Shown here one piece after another: positions 9,613 through 18,172 of a stretch of DNA of 64,000 nt; the stretch's first letter is position 1, and each line of letters opens with the position of its first letter. A program made the translations under genes and the position numbers. The DNA is taken from contig NZ_VORZ01000001.1 of assembly GCF_007997305.1 (NCBI RefSeq), positions 558,001-622,000 of the forward strand, in the 5' to 3' direction. A model generated the notes under the pieces. The model did no database searches. It was not told the DNA's origin and was given only the letters and a program-made list of their open reading frames with translations. Source of the stretch: Psychrobacter frigidicola (GTDB lineage Bacteria > Pseudomonadota > Gammaproteobacteria > Pseudomonadales > Moraxellaceae).

Positions 9613-11391
9613 TCATTCGCTTTCCTTAATCTGTCTTGCATCAGTTCCATACATAGTAATAATTTTTTCTGCAAGCACGATACGATAAGCGATAGTTATT
9701 ACCGATAGCTTCTTAGAGCGCTTAGATTTAAGATAGGCTTTAGGTAAAGCTGGTAGATGGTTGGACAACAACGTCTGAATTTTTTGAGAAACTAAAGCTT
9801 TCTTGGAAACTGCTGTATGTTGTTGTTCTAGTGATGAGAACTCCTGTTTAGAAAGAATCTCATGAACGGAGTCAACCAAACTCGAAGAAAGGTATTTACC
9901 TTCTATAAGAAGCGCAAGCTTATCCAGCAAATACTTTTTACCTTCCTTATTATTAAAGTACGAGTCCATCGAACGTAAAGAACCTACTGCATGGGAAGGA
10001 ACACCACTGCGGTCATATTTTTGCCACAGCATTTTAATATGCAGCTTGTCTCCTTTTTCTTTATCAGGTAACCCCATATAAAGCTTAAATAAAGACCAGC
10101 TCATCATCGGGGTTCTGTTTTCCGCAAATGCACTTATTTGATGTGAATATGCCGCCATTACGATGGGCACGCGAATATCAGTTAAAGTTCGATCTCTCCA
10201 TCTTATTAGCGACTCCCCCTCTAAACGTTTAGTTAAGTATTCTTTCTGTGGCTCAGAATATTCTTTTACGTTGAAATCATTCATATTTGAATAATCACTG
10301 AATAATTCTAACCCCATCATAGTTCTAACTTGAAATTCATCAAGGCAAAGTCCTGCAGGAAATGGAATATCACCCCTTATAATCATTCGATACCCACGTT
10401 GAAAAAACTCATCCCACATCTTAAAGCCATCTGTAAAAGCGTTAAAATGATCAATACGTCCTTCACTTGCCTCTGAAAAATGATCTAGAACTTGATCATA
10501 AGCACTAATCTCAGTAGGCAAAGACATATCTAACAGATTTTTCTTATAAAAATTAGCTACGCGCTGGGCAGCTACTTTATCATCAAAAATGCCTTTCTGA
10601 TTCAATACGCCCCAATTGACCAGAGAAAGCTTATCATCGAGGTCTGCATTGTTACTGAGGGCCAAGAGCAAGCGGCTATCTAGGCCTCCAGATAAGGGCA
10701 TTAACACTTGACCTTCAGGATATTCATTAATAATTTGATCAAGTGATTCAGTCACTTGATTCTGATAGAGATCAAGGTAGTCACTCATTTTTGTACTACC
10801 TGACGGTGGTATATCCATACCTGGTTTTTGTTTTGAGTCTAAGTACCAATCAGTAACGTCCAGTTTGTATTCTAAGTTGGGAAGTACCTGCTTAATATCT
10901 TGGTCCCAAGAAATAAATGGTCCCTGAGATCCAGAAGATAGATACCAAGCAAGCGTTTCTTCATTAAGTCTAAAAGAACCTTTTAGAGTAACTACTGCAC
11001 GTTGCGAGGTAGAAACTATGATCTTAGTATCATCGAAATAATACCATAAAGTCCGCGAACCAAACTGGTCTGAAAAAAACGATATTCCATTTTCAGTATT
11101 CTTGATAACTGCATAAGATCCATCAGCTTCAGAATTACATGCACCTGATTTATTACTGTCTGACTGATGTAGCCAGCCAATAATTAATGCGCCCTGCTCT
11201 GGTTTAGCGACACTCTCACTATTCTGAATAGCATAAAAAGAGCCCGAGTCATCTGGCCATACTTCTACCGTATCTTGGCTTTTGCCTTTAATAGCTACTG
11301 GCGTTAGTAAGCTGCAAACTTGCTCAAGCTCTTGAAGCATTTTTGATGATTTAACTTCTTGGCGAGCTTTAATAAAGATATAATTTGCCAT
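9613..11391 (-). CDS. Asparagine-synthase-like ATP-dependent amide ligase without glutaminase Cys
   Basis: The 592-residue protein has a two-part layout. An N-terminal region resembles the class II amidotransferase fold (FFSDQFGSRTLWYYFDDTKI, residues ~105-124, matches the D..G.R.lyY motif of AsnB). A C-terminal synthetase domain carries the PP-loop LMPLSGGLDSRLLLALS (residues ~232-248). True AsnB needs Cys directly after the initiator Met; this chain starts MANYIF, so glutamine hydrolysis is not expected. That combination occurs in beta-lactam synthetase and lasso-peptide cyclase families, and in many uncharacterised relatives. No lasso precursor or B protein was found beside it. It adenylates a carboxylate by inference; the substrate is unknown. 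AGG lies upstream of the ATG at 11391. Confidence 0.7.
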   Translation of the reverse strand: MANYIFIKARQEVKSSKMLQELEQVCSLLTPVAIKGKSQDTVEVWPDDSGSFYAIQNSESVAKPEQGALIIGWLHQSDSNKSGACNSEADGSYAVIKNTENGISFFSDQFGSRTLWYYFDDTKIIVSTSQRAVVTLKGSFRLNEETLAWYLSSGSQGPFISWDQDIKQVLPNLEYKLDVTDWYLDSKQKPGMDIPPSGSTKMSDYLDLYQNQVTESLDQIINEYPEGQVLMPLSGGLDSRLLLALSNNADLDDKLSLVNWGVLNQKGIFDDKVAAQRVANFYKKNLLDMSLPTEISAYDQVLDHFSEASEGRIDHFNAFTDGFKMWDEFFQRGYRMIIRGDIPFPAGLCLDEFQVRTMMGLELFSDYSNMNDFNVKEYSEPQKEYLTKRLEGESLIRWRDRTLTDIRVPIVMAAYSHQISAFAENRTPMMSWSLFKLYMGLPDKEKGDKLHIKMLWQKYDRSGVPSHAVGSLRSMDSYFNNKEGKKYLLDKLALLIEGKYLSSSLVDSVHEILSKQEFSSLEQQHTAVSKKALVSQKIQTLLSNHLPALPKAYLKSKRSKKLSVITIAYRIVLAEKIITMYGTDARQIKESE

Positions 11392-11687
11392 TGAACAGCC
11401 TATTTGATAATTTATTATTTAATGAACAATATCATTATCAGCGTCATTTATGCGCTAAGTATAGCTAGTTAAGTACAGTTCGCCTGCCGGAAATAAGGAA
11501 CACAGCAAAACTTGTAGTAAGTTAAAGCCTTGATTAGTCGATTTCATCATATAAGTTCATCAGTATAACCCAACGGAACCAGTGATTTATATCTTTTAAC
11601 TCTACTTATAGACCACTTAAAATAGGCTGCTATAATGGAACTACTTATACTAGACTACTAAGCTCCTCATATTTATCAAGGCTTACT

Positions 11688-11969
11688 ATGACTACTTATA
11701 TACTTGACACAGAAACGACATGACTTATCGAACCGCACATGACAGAAGCGGCCTACTCTATTGTTGATATAAACGATGGCAAAGTAAAGATGTTGCAGGA
11801 TCCTAGAGCTAAGTATTTTAACCCTCTTAAAGAGATTAGCTTAGGATCTATGGCGACATCCCATATATGTGATGAAAATGTTGCGGATGAGACACCTCAT
11901 ACAGAGTTTAGACTGCCTAGTAGTGTTGAGTACCTAATTGGTCACAATATTGATTTTAATATGAGTTAA
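11688..11969 (+). pseudogene. DnaQ-like 3'-5' exonuclease remnant (nonsense codon and truncation)
   Basis: The frame starts MTTYILDTETT, carrying the ExoI motif DxE of DEDD exonucleases, then hits TGA at codon 12 where the family has Gly (GGA to TGA). It continues LIEPHMTEAAYSIVDINDG and reaches LIGHNIDFNM, the ExoII motif (HN..FD), before stopping at 11967. The remaining domain with ExoIII is missing. The gene is therefore both interrupted and truncated. Internal re-initiation at 11739 would yield a 76-residue piece without the first catalytic motif. A second scrap of the same gene lies at 60281. Confidence 0.7.
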
Positions 11970-11974
11970 TCAGT

Positions 11975-12151
11975 ATGCCTATCGTTTTTACGCAAGCAGG
12001 ACTACCGATCGAAATTGTTACCCTCGCGGCAGGTATCATTATTTTGGTAGATATTATTTTCACCTTTGGTAACTTAATTGTTCAAACTGAGAGAATAAGT
12101 GTCTTCAGAGACTTAATCGATGCCAAAACAATAGATAAAAATAAGTACTAG
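11975..12151 (+). pseudogene. C-terminal fragment of a dicarboxylate/amino acid:cation symporter
   Basis: The 58-codon frame (MPIVFTQAGLPIEIVTLAAG and on) resembles the last part of DAACS transporters such as GltP/DctA: a GLPIE motif, a hydrophobic helix with an acidic residue (IILVDIIFTFGNLIV) and a short charged tail. Intact proteins are about 420 residues, so this is roughly the last eighth. It follows the exonuclease remnant by only 5 bp, which suggests a deletion joint between two unrelated genes. Confidence 0.5.
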
Positions 12152-12675
12152 ATATTTTTCGTTTTATAAAACAACCATTGTTTTTTTATTCGATGTGCTG
12201 CTAAAATTTTTTAATAGTCTCTGCGCATATTTTGGGATTATCTATGTGCAGATTATTCGGCACCACCTAAACGAATCACATCAATAGTTCCATTTTCCTG
12301 TACCGTTTCTTACGATTCAGTAAGCTTGAAACATATCTTTGTATCTTTACTCAATAGAACAGGTGCGGTAAATACAAGCTCAAGATTACACGGATAAAGC
12401 GTTTAAAAAATACTAACAGTATTTCTTGAAAATATTATAAGTTTAGTCTCGCGATCCAAACACACATAGCGTTATTGAGATGTTGTTAAATATGTTATTA
12501 AAAATATTATTTTAAATAATAAAACCTATACAAATAAAGGGCTATAAATATATAGTCGATGCGTGGCTAGCGCACCAAAAAATATAACAATAGTAAACGA
12601 TAAGCCCTTGTAAGCCATGCACCGCAAGGGCTTATTGTTGTCTAAATTATGGTAGTCACTGACAGCGCTAAATAG
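12152..12675. other. Gene-free AT-rich stretch with a perfect inverted repeat
   Basis: No supported gene. The notable element is an inverted repeat with 11-bp arms, ATAAGCCCTTG at 12600-12610 and CAAGGGCTTAT at 12625-12635, around a 14-nt loop. It lies 40 bp before the integrase remnant. About 30 bp before it, GCGCACCAA (near 12570) repeats the last nine bases of the tRNA-Arg 3' end plus flank. This might be an old attachment-site scar, but nine bases can match by chance. Confidence 0.35.
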
Positions 12676-12961
12676 GATGCCGTCAAAATAGCAAAAACAA
12701 TAAAACCACTGACTGATTCTCAGATCAAGCAAGCCAAGCCCAAAAATAAGTCTTACAAGATAGCAGACGGCTGTATTTGTATGTTAGCAAACTAGGGCTA
12801 AATCATGGCGCATGGATTATATTCGTTCCATCAATAAACAGCACGCCACTATAACGTTAGGGTTTTATCCTGATGTGACACTAGCGCAAGCATGCGAACA
12901 GCGTAAAGGAATACGCGCCCTATTAGCAGAACGGGTTGCCTTATTTAGTTCTATAACCTAG
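12676..12961 (+). pseudogene. P4-type tyrosine integrase N-terminal remnant (frameshifted, truncated)
   Basis: The first frame gives KPLTDSQIKQAKPKNKSYKI then ADGCICML, matching the arm-DNA-binding domain of P4-family integrases (LTDxxIKxAKPKxKxYKLxDGxGLYL). A frameshift near 12785 is needed to continue with KSWRMDYIRS and then ATITLGFYPDVTLAQACEQR, matching the family's LGxYPxxSLAxAR motif. It ends at TAG 12959 after about 95 codons, so the catalytic domain (R-H-R-Y) is absent. It marks a decayed genomic island or prophage behind tRNA-Arg. Confidence 0.72.
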
Positions 12962-13111
12962 ACTCTACCAACCATAACTATTAGTAAGGTCATTACTATT
13001 AGTTATTCTTATATGAATAACTTTTAAAAAACTCCTGAACAACTATATGCTTAGATAAAAATTTAACAGCATTATTAAATGTAACCATAATAAATTAAGG
13101 GAAAAGGAAAA

Positions 13112-14065
13112 ATGAAAATTGTAATCTTAGAATCTCTAGGAATTAGTGATGAAGAATTAAATTTAGTCTCAAAAACTTTAACGGATAACGGTCATGAGTT
13201 AGTGGTATATGACGATGGAAAATTAGATGATGAGACTATTAAGATCAGAATAAAAGATGCTGAGGTTTTAGTGCTCACTAACACAGCACTGAGTGGCGAT
13301 GTTATTGAAGCTGCAGAAAAGCTCAAGTATATTTCGATCGCCTTTACAGGTTATAACCATATCGATTTAGAAAAGTGTAAAGAAAAAGGCATTAAGGTTT
13401 CAAATGCCGCTGGTTATAGCACCAACTCTGTAGCCGAACTGACCTTTGGGCTAATAACCGCACTGTTACGTAATATTGTACCGTTAGATGCGGTAACCCG
13501 CGAGGGTGGTACTAAGGACGGTTACCGACAGAATGATCTAAATGGCAAAACCTTAGGCATATTAGGTACTGGAGACATAGGTAGTGCAGTCGCAAAGTTA
13601 GGTTTGGCTTATGGCTGCAAGGTCATTGCTTATAACAGAAGCGTAAAACAAGAGCTGGTGGATAAAGGGGTAGAATATAAGTCGCTAGATGACGTCTTAA
13701 AGGCGAGTGACATTGTCACCCTTCATATCCCACTAACCGCTGAGACCAAAAACTTAATCGATAAAGATAAGCTGGCATTGATGAAAGACAGCGTATTGTT
13801 AATCAATACCGCCATTGGCCCGATTGTTGATCATGATGCATTAGCAGAAGCACTGCACAATGGAACCATCGCTGGCGCCGGTTTAGATAGAGTGGAGATG
13901 GAACCACCTGTTCCTACAGATTACCCTATCCTAGTTGCCCCAAATACTGTTCTTGTTCCGCATATCGGCTATGCAACAGAAGAAGCCATGGTCAGAAGAG
14001 CTGAAATTACCTTTAGCAATATTGTTAAATGGGAAAAGGGTGCACAAGAGAATATCGTTATTTAA
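13112..14065 (+). CDS. D-2-hydroxyacid dehydrogenase family protein with altered active site
   Basis: The 317-residue protein has the family's split catalytic domain and a central Rossmann domain (GKTLGILGTGDIGSAVAKLG, residues ~145-164). The C-terminal catalytic His is present (PHIGYATEEA). However, the family signature NxARGxxVD reads NTAIGPIVD: the Arg that binds the substrate carboxylate is Ile (codon ATT). The following G(I/L)DVFExEP reads GLDRVEMEP. Normal activity towards 2-hydroxyacids is therefore doubtful. The opening and middle resemble Firmicute family members. AAGGGAAAAGGA precedes the ATG, and the gene lies right after an integrase remnant, suggesting acquisition. A terminator follows at 14086. 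Confidence 0.82.
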   Translation: MKIVILESLGISDEELNLVSKTLTDNGHELVVYDDGKLDDETIKIRIKDAEVLVLTNTALSGDVIEAAEKLKYISIAFTGYNHIDLEKCKEKGIKVSNAAGYSTNSVAELTFGLITALLRNIVPLDAVTREGGTKDGYRQNDLNGKTLGILGTGDIGSAVAKLGLAYGCKVIAYNRSVKQELVDKGVEYKSLDDVLKASDIVTLHIPLTAETKNLIDKDKLALMKDSVLLINTAIGPIVDHDALAEALHNGTIAGAGLDRVEMEPPVPTDYPILVAPNTVLVPHIGYATEEAMVRRAEITFSNIVKWEKGAQENIVI

Positions 14066-14085
14066 ATCAATTATTTAAATCACTA

Positions 14086-14122
14086 AAAGCAAATCTATCA
14101 TCACGGTAGGTTTGCTTTTTTT
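14086..14122 (+). terminator. Rho-independent terminator of the dehydrogenase gene
   Basis: AAAGCAAATCTA pairs imperfectly with TAGGTTTGCTTT around a short loop and is followed by a run of T, 20 bp after the stop codon at 14065. Confidence 0.75.
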
Positions 14123-14954
14123 ATTGGAAGAAAACTGAATTTCGGTTCTAGTTTTTAATTTTAATTATATTTCTACTCTGTTCTAAGTAGAACGGCATAA
14201 CAGATGGGAAACCGAAAAAATTCTTTGCCGTGCAGAACACCCTCTTAGTTTGATCATTTTTAAAGTCCACTCCTCGCTTAGCTCCGAGCCTAGCGACTAG
14301 TTTCTAAATGAACCTAACTTGGTTTGGCGTTGTCGTAAAAAAACCCGCCAGCTCACGGCTTTTAGAAAGCGCGCCGATATGCGTAGCGGGTGTGAGTCCG
14401 CATCAATGCTACGTTGTTGTAGAATGCTTGTAATACACTATACATGGCAGACCCTAAGTACGTTAGATGTCATACAGAAAAGGAATTTTTATGCCTCTAA
14501 TATCGCAAAAGCAATCGAAATAATACAGTAGGTGGTGAGCTTACCTACAGCTTTGTTAGGCGTTCAACTGGTAGGGCCAGCACAAGCATTTATAAGCGAT
14601 GAAATAAACCGTGGTGATAGCTTTAATCACTACAAAGTAATATTTGAGGCAATCATTTTTGAACTTGGTAATTGCGATAGATATATGAATTTGGCGCAAA
14701 AATATATTTTTATATTAATCTATATTCTAAATGATTAGGTACCCAACCTCTCGTTATCATGGGCTTCAAAATAGTAGCAATATACTTTTACGATATAAAC
14801 TAATTAAGACTTAAATCATCAACAATCCTCTTAGTACTATTGACTACATAGCGCAAAGATATTAATTTATACTTTATCTTTTCTGAGGTAACGTTACCAA
14901 AATTTAAGAATTAACGTTGCACAAGCTAAAGTAGCGGTGCCAAAGAGTAGACAC
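14123..14954. other. Gene-poor region with a possible prophage small-ORF remnant
   Basis: No intact gene. On the minus strand 14399-14304 a frame reads GLTPATHIGALSKSRELAGF and on. It resembles the small ORFs that often sit beside P4-like integrases, but I cannot name the family. ACCCGC and GCGGGT near 14345 and 14385 form a weak long-loop inverted repeat. Other plus-strand frames between 14319 and 14738 have no recognisable similarity and are probably chance. Confidence 0.3.
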
Positions 14955-14995
14955 AAAAAAAGCACCGAGCCTTAATAGCTTGGTGCTTTTTGTTT
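14955..14995. terminator. Bidirectional terminator downstream of ddh
   Basis: AAAAGCACCGAGC and GCTTGGTGCTTTT form a strong stem with a 7-nt loop. A-rich sequence on the left and T-rich sequence on the right give a U-tract on both strands. It lies 20 bp after the ddh stop codon on the minus strand. Confidence 0.85.
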
Positions 14996-15013
14996 TTAGC
15001 TCAGCGCTAGCGT

Positions 15014-16009
15014 TTATAGCAGTTCTTTGCGCAGCTGCGCAGGGGACTTAGGCGACAATAAACCAGGTGCGACGTCGAGCACGGTTCTCGCACCAGTTTC
15101 ACCGGCTTGACTCATCTTATAGGTAGCGCGCGCGTAGGCTACTAGCACGCTGGCGGTAAACTCAGGGTTGCTACCGAGCTTTAATGAAAATTCCAATACT
15201 TGGTTGTTAGTTTCATTGTCCATACCGCTGACGCCACTGCGAATGACAAAGCCGCCATGCGGCATCTTGCCATGTTCAGACTCAAAAGTCTGTTGGTCAA
15301 TAAAGTGCACCTTGGTGTCGTAGTCGACAAAGTAATCCGGCATGGTCACGATGGTGTTGCGCACGGTATCGGCATCAGCTCCGTCTGCCAGCACGATATA
15401 GCATTCGCGGGTATGCTTCTCACGGGTGGTTAAGGTTGGCTGCTCACCATTGCGTACTCGTGCCATAGCAGGTTCTGAGGGAAGCGTATATTGCACGCCA
15501 GATTTAACACCACCTACGCGGCGTACCGCATCTGAGTGTCCTTGGCTTAAGCCTTTGCCCCAGAAGGTATAGGTTTCGCCGACTGGTAAAATGGCTTCGC
15601 CATACAAACGATTGATAGAGAATAAACCGGGATCCCAACCTACAGACAACATAGCGACTTTATTGGCTTTCTTAGCCGGTGCATCAAGCGCTGCAAAGTA
15701 TTCAGGAATTTTGGCGTGTGTATCAAAGCTGTCGACGATATTAAATAAGCCGGCGAACGCTGGGCCTTGCTCGGGTAAATCAGACTTGGAGCCGCCACAT
15801 AGGATCAGCACGTCTATGTCATCTTTGTATTGTGCAACATCGTCCATGGCGTACACAGGCACGCTTGGATCGATAAGAGTAACGGAGGCAGGATCTCGGC
15901 GGCTGAATACACAGACTAACTGCATGTCTGGGCTTTGCTTGATAGCGGCTTGGGCGCCGCGGCCGAGGTTGCCATAACCGGCGATGGCGACTCTAATTAC
16001 TGGGGTCAT
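15014..16009 (-). CDS. ddh: meso-Diaminopimelate D-dehydrogenase
   Basis: The 331-residue protein is NADP-dependent and converts meso-2,6-diaminopimelate reversibly to L-2-amino-6-oxopimelate plus ammonia, giving a one-step route to the DAP needed for lysine and peptidoglycan. The N-terminal Rossmann motif VAIAGYGNLGRGAQAAIKQS and the family stretches VDSFDTHAKIPEY, SVGWDPGLFSINRLYGEA and FWGKGLSQGHSDAVRRV are all present. The length is close to Corynebacterium Ddh (about 320). Only some bacteria have this enzyme in addition to the succinylase route. It stands alone, with a terminator behind it. Confidence 0.95.
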   Translation of the reverse strand: MTPVIRVAIAGYGNLGRGAQAAIKQSPDMQLVCVFSRRDPASVTLIDPSVPVYAMDDVAQYKDDIDVLILCGGSKSDLPEQGPAFAGLFNIVDSFDTHAKIPEYFAALDAPAKKANKVAMLSVGWDPGLFSINRLYGEAILPVGETYTFWGKGLSQGHSDAVRRVGGVKSGVQYTLPSEPAMARVRNGEQPTLTTREKHTRECYIVLADGADADTVRNTIVTMPDYFVDYDTKVHFIDQQTFESEHGKMPHGGFVIRSGVSGMDNETNNQVLEFSLKLGSNPEFTASVLVAYARATYKMSQAGETGARTVLDVAPGLLSPKSPAQLRKELL

Positions 16010-16115
16010 TGTGATTAGCCTTACGTTGGTGTAGCGAACAGTCAGTGACTGCTGGGGTGATACGTATCAAGTGATACATGTTGTGTAATAAGGGTCTGCA
16101 GAAACAGTACTTATT

Positions 16116-16454
16116 TTAGAGGATTACTATGACAAGTGATAGCTTACTTTGCGACAAGTGATAGCTTACTTTGCATATTTGAATATATCTGTACAAGGCT
16201 ACTGATTTAACCAACCTATAAATTATAACAATAGTCGAAAAGGATGTGCCTAAAGCCAGATGGATAACTTTGTCAGGGCTGTAGCCCATTTGAGTAAAGA
16301 CGATAAATAACAGGGGCACGATGATGGGGCCACCGCCCACGCCAAATAGCCCCGCAGCGAATCCTGCTAGGGCACCTATGATTAAAAAAGTGATTAATCC
16401 CACGGAATATTTACTTCTAATTTGATGATGATCTGATAGCAATTTATTAGACAT
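16116..16454 (-). pseudogene. Truncated TauE/SafE-family permease
   Basis: The frame opens with a normal TauE/SafE N-terminus: a membrane helix followed by GFAAGLFGVGGGPIIVPLLF and HLALGTSFSTIVI. After about 80 residues the similarity is lost and the chain ends in a short hydrophobic tail at 16116. Intact members have about 250 residues and 7-8 helices and export sulfite or organosulfonates. The break coincides with a tandem 22-bp duplication (16131-16174). No remainder of the gene is found before ddh, so most of it has been deleted. Confidence 0.75.
16131..16174. repeat. Tandem direct repeat, 2 x 22 bp
   Basis: Two perfect head-to-tail copies of a 22-bp unit beginning GACAAGTGATAGC and ending TTTGC lie at 16131-16152 and 16153-16174, at the broken 3' end of the TauE/SafE gene. 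This suggests replication slippage or an imprecise excision event at the deletion joint. Confidence 0.9.
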
Positions 16455-16478
16455 CAGCCAAGAGATTTAAGCACGAGT

Positions 16479-16970
16479 TTAAGCGATTTCCACTTGACCG
16501 ACATGATGATAGCTACGGTTAAAATAAACCAGACTTTCCTCTTGCTCGGATTGTTTGATAGCGACTACCCGACACATAAAGATACTATGCGTGCCCACTT
16601 CTTGAATGTCCTCAATCTCACAATCAAAACTGACCAAAGCATCTTCTAAAACTGGCGCACCTGTAGCTAATTGTGTCCAAGAACCTAGCTTAAAGCGCTC
16701 TGCTGAATCCAATCTTGAGGCAAAGGCATTAGATAGCGCTTCATGCTGTGCGCCCAATACATTGACGCATAAGGCTTTATTATCAACAAAGTACTCATGA
16801 GAGCGTGACGTGTGCTTCATGCAGACCAGCAAAGTTGGCGGTGTATCAGTGACGCTACACACAGCGGATGCAGTAAAGCCATGAACACCTGATTCGCCTT
16901 CGGTGGTGACCACATGAACCGCCGTCGTTAACAACGCCATTGCATCTCTAAAGTCGCTTGCTTCAATCAT
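16479..16970 (-). CDS. Flavin reductase-like FMN-binding protein of the methionine operon
   Basis: The 163-residue protein belongs to the HpaC/flavin reductase-like split-barrel family: VHGFTASAVCSVTDTPPTLL (residues ~29-48) and the CxNVLGAQHEALSNAFAS motif are diagnostic, and the C-terminus has the family's FNRSYHHVG. Such proteins use NAD(P)H to reduce free FMN or FAD for partner monooxygenases. It lies 94 bp after mesD on the same strand in the order mesX-mesD-reductase. A plausible role is to feed reduced flavin to the oxygen-requiring MesD/MesX reaction; that is an inference from context. AGGA precedes the ATG. Confidence 0.82.
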   Translation of the reverse strand: MIEASDFRDAMALLTTAVHVVTTEGESGVHGFTASAVCSVTDTPPTLLVCMKHTSRSHEYFVDNKALCVNVLGAQHEALSNAFASRLDSAERFKLGSWTQLATGAPVLEDALVSFDCEIEDIQEVGTHSIFMCRVVAIKQSEQEESLVYFNRSYHHVGQVEIA

Positions 16971-17064
16971 CGCTTAAATCCTAAATTTGAATATTGTTTA
17001 GCTGTGCTGAGCTAAAGCTACAACTTATAAAAACTAAATTTTGCGTAAGTTTAGTGGTTGAGTG

Positions 17065-18117
17065 CTAAGCCGTCAACTCTTTACGGACAATAGCCGCGCC
17101 AGCACTTAATGCGGCAAGTTTGCCACGTGCTACTTGACGAGACAAGGGTGCCATACCGCAGTTGGTTGATGGGTAGAGCTTGTCCGCATCAACAAATTGC
17201 AGGGCTTTGCGTAGCGTATTGGCCACCTCTTCAGGGGTCTCAATAGTATTAGTTGCCACATCGATCGCACCAATCATCACTTTCTTACCGCGAATCAGTT
17301 CAATCAAATCCATCGGCACATGTGAGTTTTGACATTCAAGAGAGATGATATCGATGCTTGATTGCTGCAACTTAGGAAATGCTTGCTCATATTGACGCCA
17401 CTCAGAACCTAAGGTCTTTTTCCAATCATTATTGGCTTTGATGCCATAACCGTAGCAAATATGTACGGCGGTCTCACATTTTAACCCTTCGATAGCGCGC
17501 TCTAGCGTAGCCACGCCCCAGTCGTTTACATCATCAAAGAACACGTTAAAGGCGGGTTCATCAAACTGGATAATATCGACACCTGCCGCTTCTAACTCTC
17601 GCGCCTCGTCATTGAGAATCTTGGCAAATTCCCACGCCAATTTTTCACGGCTTTTATAATGGCTATCGTATAGCGTATCAATCATCGTCATCGGACCTGG
17701 TAATGCCCATTTGATTGGCTGATCGGTTTGTGCCCGTAAAAATTTAGCATCGTCAACGAATACAGGCTTTTGACGGCTCACCGCGCCCACAACTGTTGGC
17801 ACACTGGCATCGTAGCGATCACGGATTTTGACCGTTGCGCGTTGTTTAAAATCGACGCCATCAAGGTGTTCAATAAAGGTAGTGACAAAATGCTGACGGG
17901 TCTGCTCGCCATCACTAACGATATCGATCCCTGCATGCAGTTGTTCCTGCAAAGACACCCGTAGCGCATCTTGTTTGGCATCCATAAGCTGGTCACCTTC
18001 TAATGCCCAAGGTGACCAAATTTTTTCAGGCTCTGCTAACCAAGAGGGTTTCGGTAAGCTGCCAGCGGTTGAGGTCGGTAATAGTAGTGATGTTGGTGAT
18101 AATGTTGTCATAGTCAT
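17065..18117 (-). CDS. mesD: MesD, folate-independent core methionine synthase
   Basis: The 350-residue protein matches only the C-terminal catalytic half of MetE; the N-terminal half that helps bind methyl-tetrahydrofolate in ~750-residue MetE is absent. It starts with the PTSTAGSLPKPSWL motif. The zinc ligands are visible as His and Cys of TAVHICYGYG (residues ~218-227) and the Cys of STNCGMAPLSR near the end. Core-MetE proteins next to DUF1852 have been described as the MesD family, which make methionine from homocysteine without folate and need MesX and oxygen. The adjacent mesX and flavin reductase support this assignment. The methyl donor cannot be read from sequence. Confidence 0.88.
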   Translation of the reverse strand: MTMTTLSPTSLLLPTSTAGSLPKPSWLAEPEKIWSPWALEGDQLMDAKQDALRVSLQEQLHAGIDIVSDGEQTRQHFVTTFIEHLDGVDFKQRATVKIRDRYDASVPTVVGAVSRQKPVFVDDAKFLRAQTDQPIKWALPGPMTMIDTLYDSHYKSREKLAWEFAKILNDEARELEAAGVDIIQFDEPAFNVFFDDVNDWGVATLERAIEGLKCETAVHICYGYGIKANNDWKKTLGSEWRQYEQAFPKLQQSSIDIISLECQNSHVPMDLIELIRGKKVMIGAIDVATNTIETPEEVANTLRKALQFVDADKLYPSTNCGMAPLSRQVARGKLAALSAGAAIVRKELTA

Positions 18118-18172
18118 TTATCTTCTTTGTTTTAGTCTTTTAATTTTTTATATTTGAGTTAGTAAAACGGCA

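Noticed and set aside
9613-11391. Lasso-peptide biosynthetic cluster around the PP-loop ligase
   Set aside because: No precursor peptide, B-protein or dedicated ABC exporter was found within several kb on either side.
12526-12732. 68-codon minus-strand ORF
   Set aside because: It runs across the inverted repeat and antisense to the integrase remnant, without a ribosome-binding site or recognisable sequence.
14319-14738. Two plus-strand ORFs of about 70 codons
   Set aside because: No similarity, no ribosome-binding site, and composition like the surrounding intergenic DNA.
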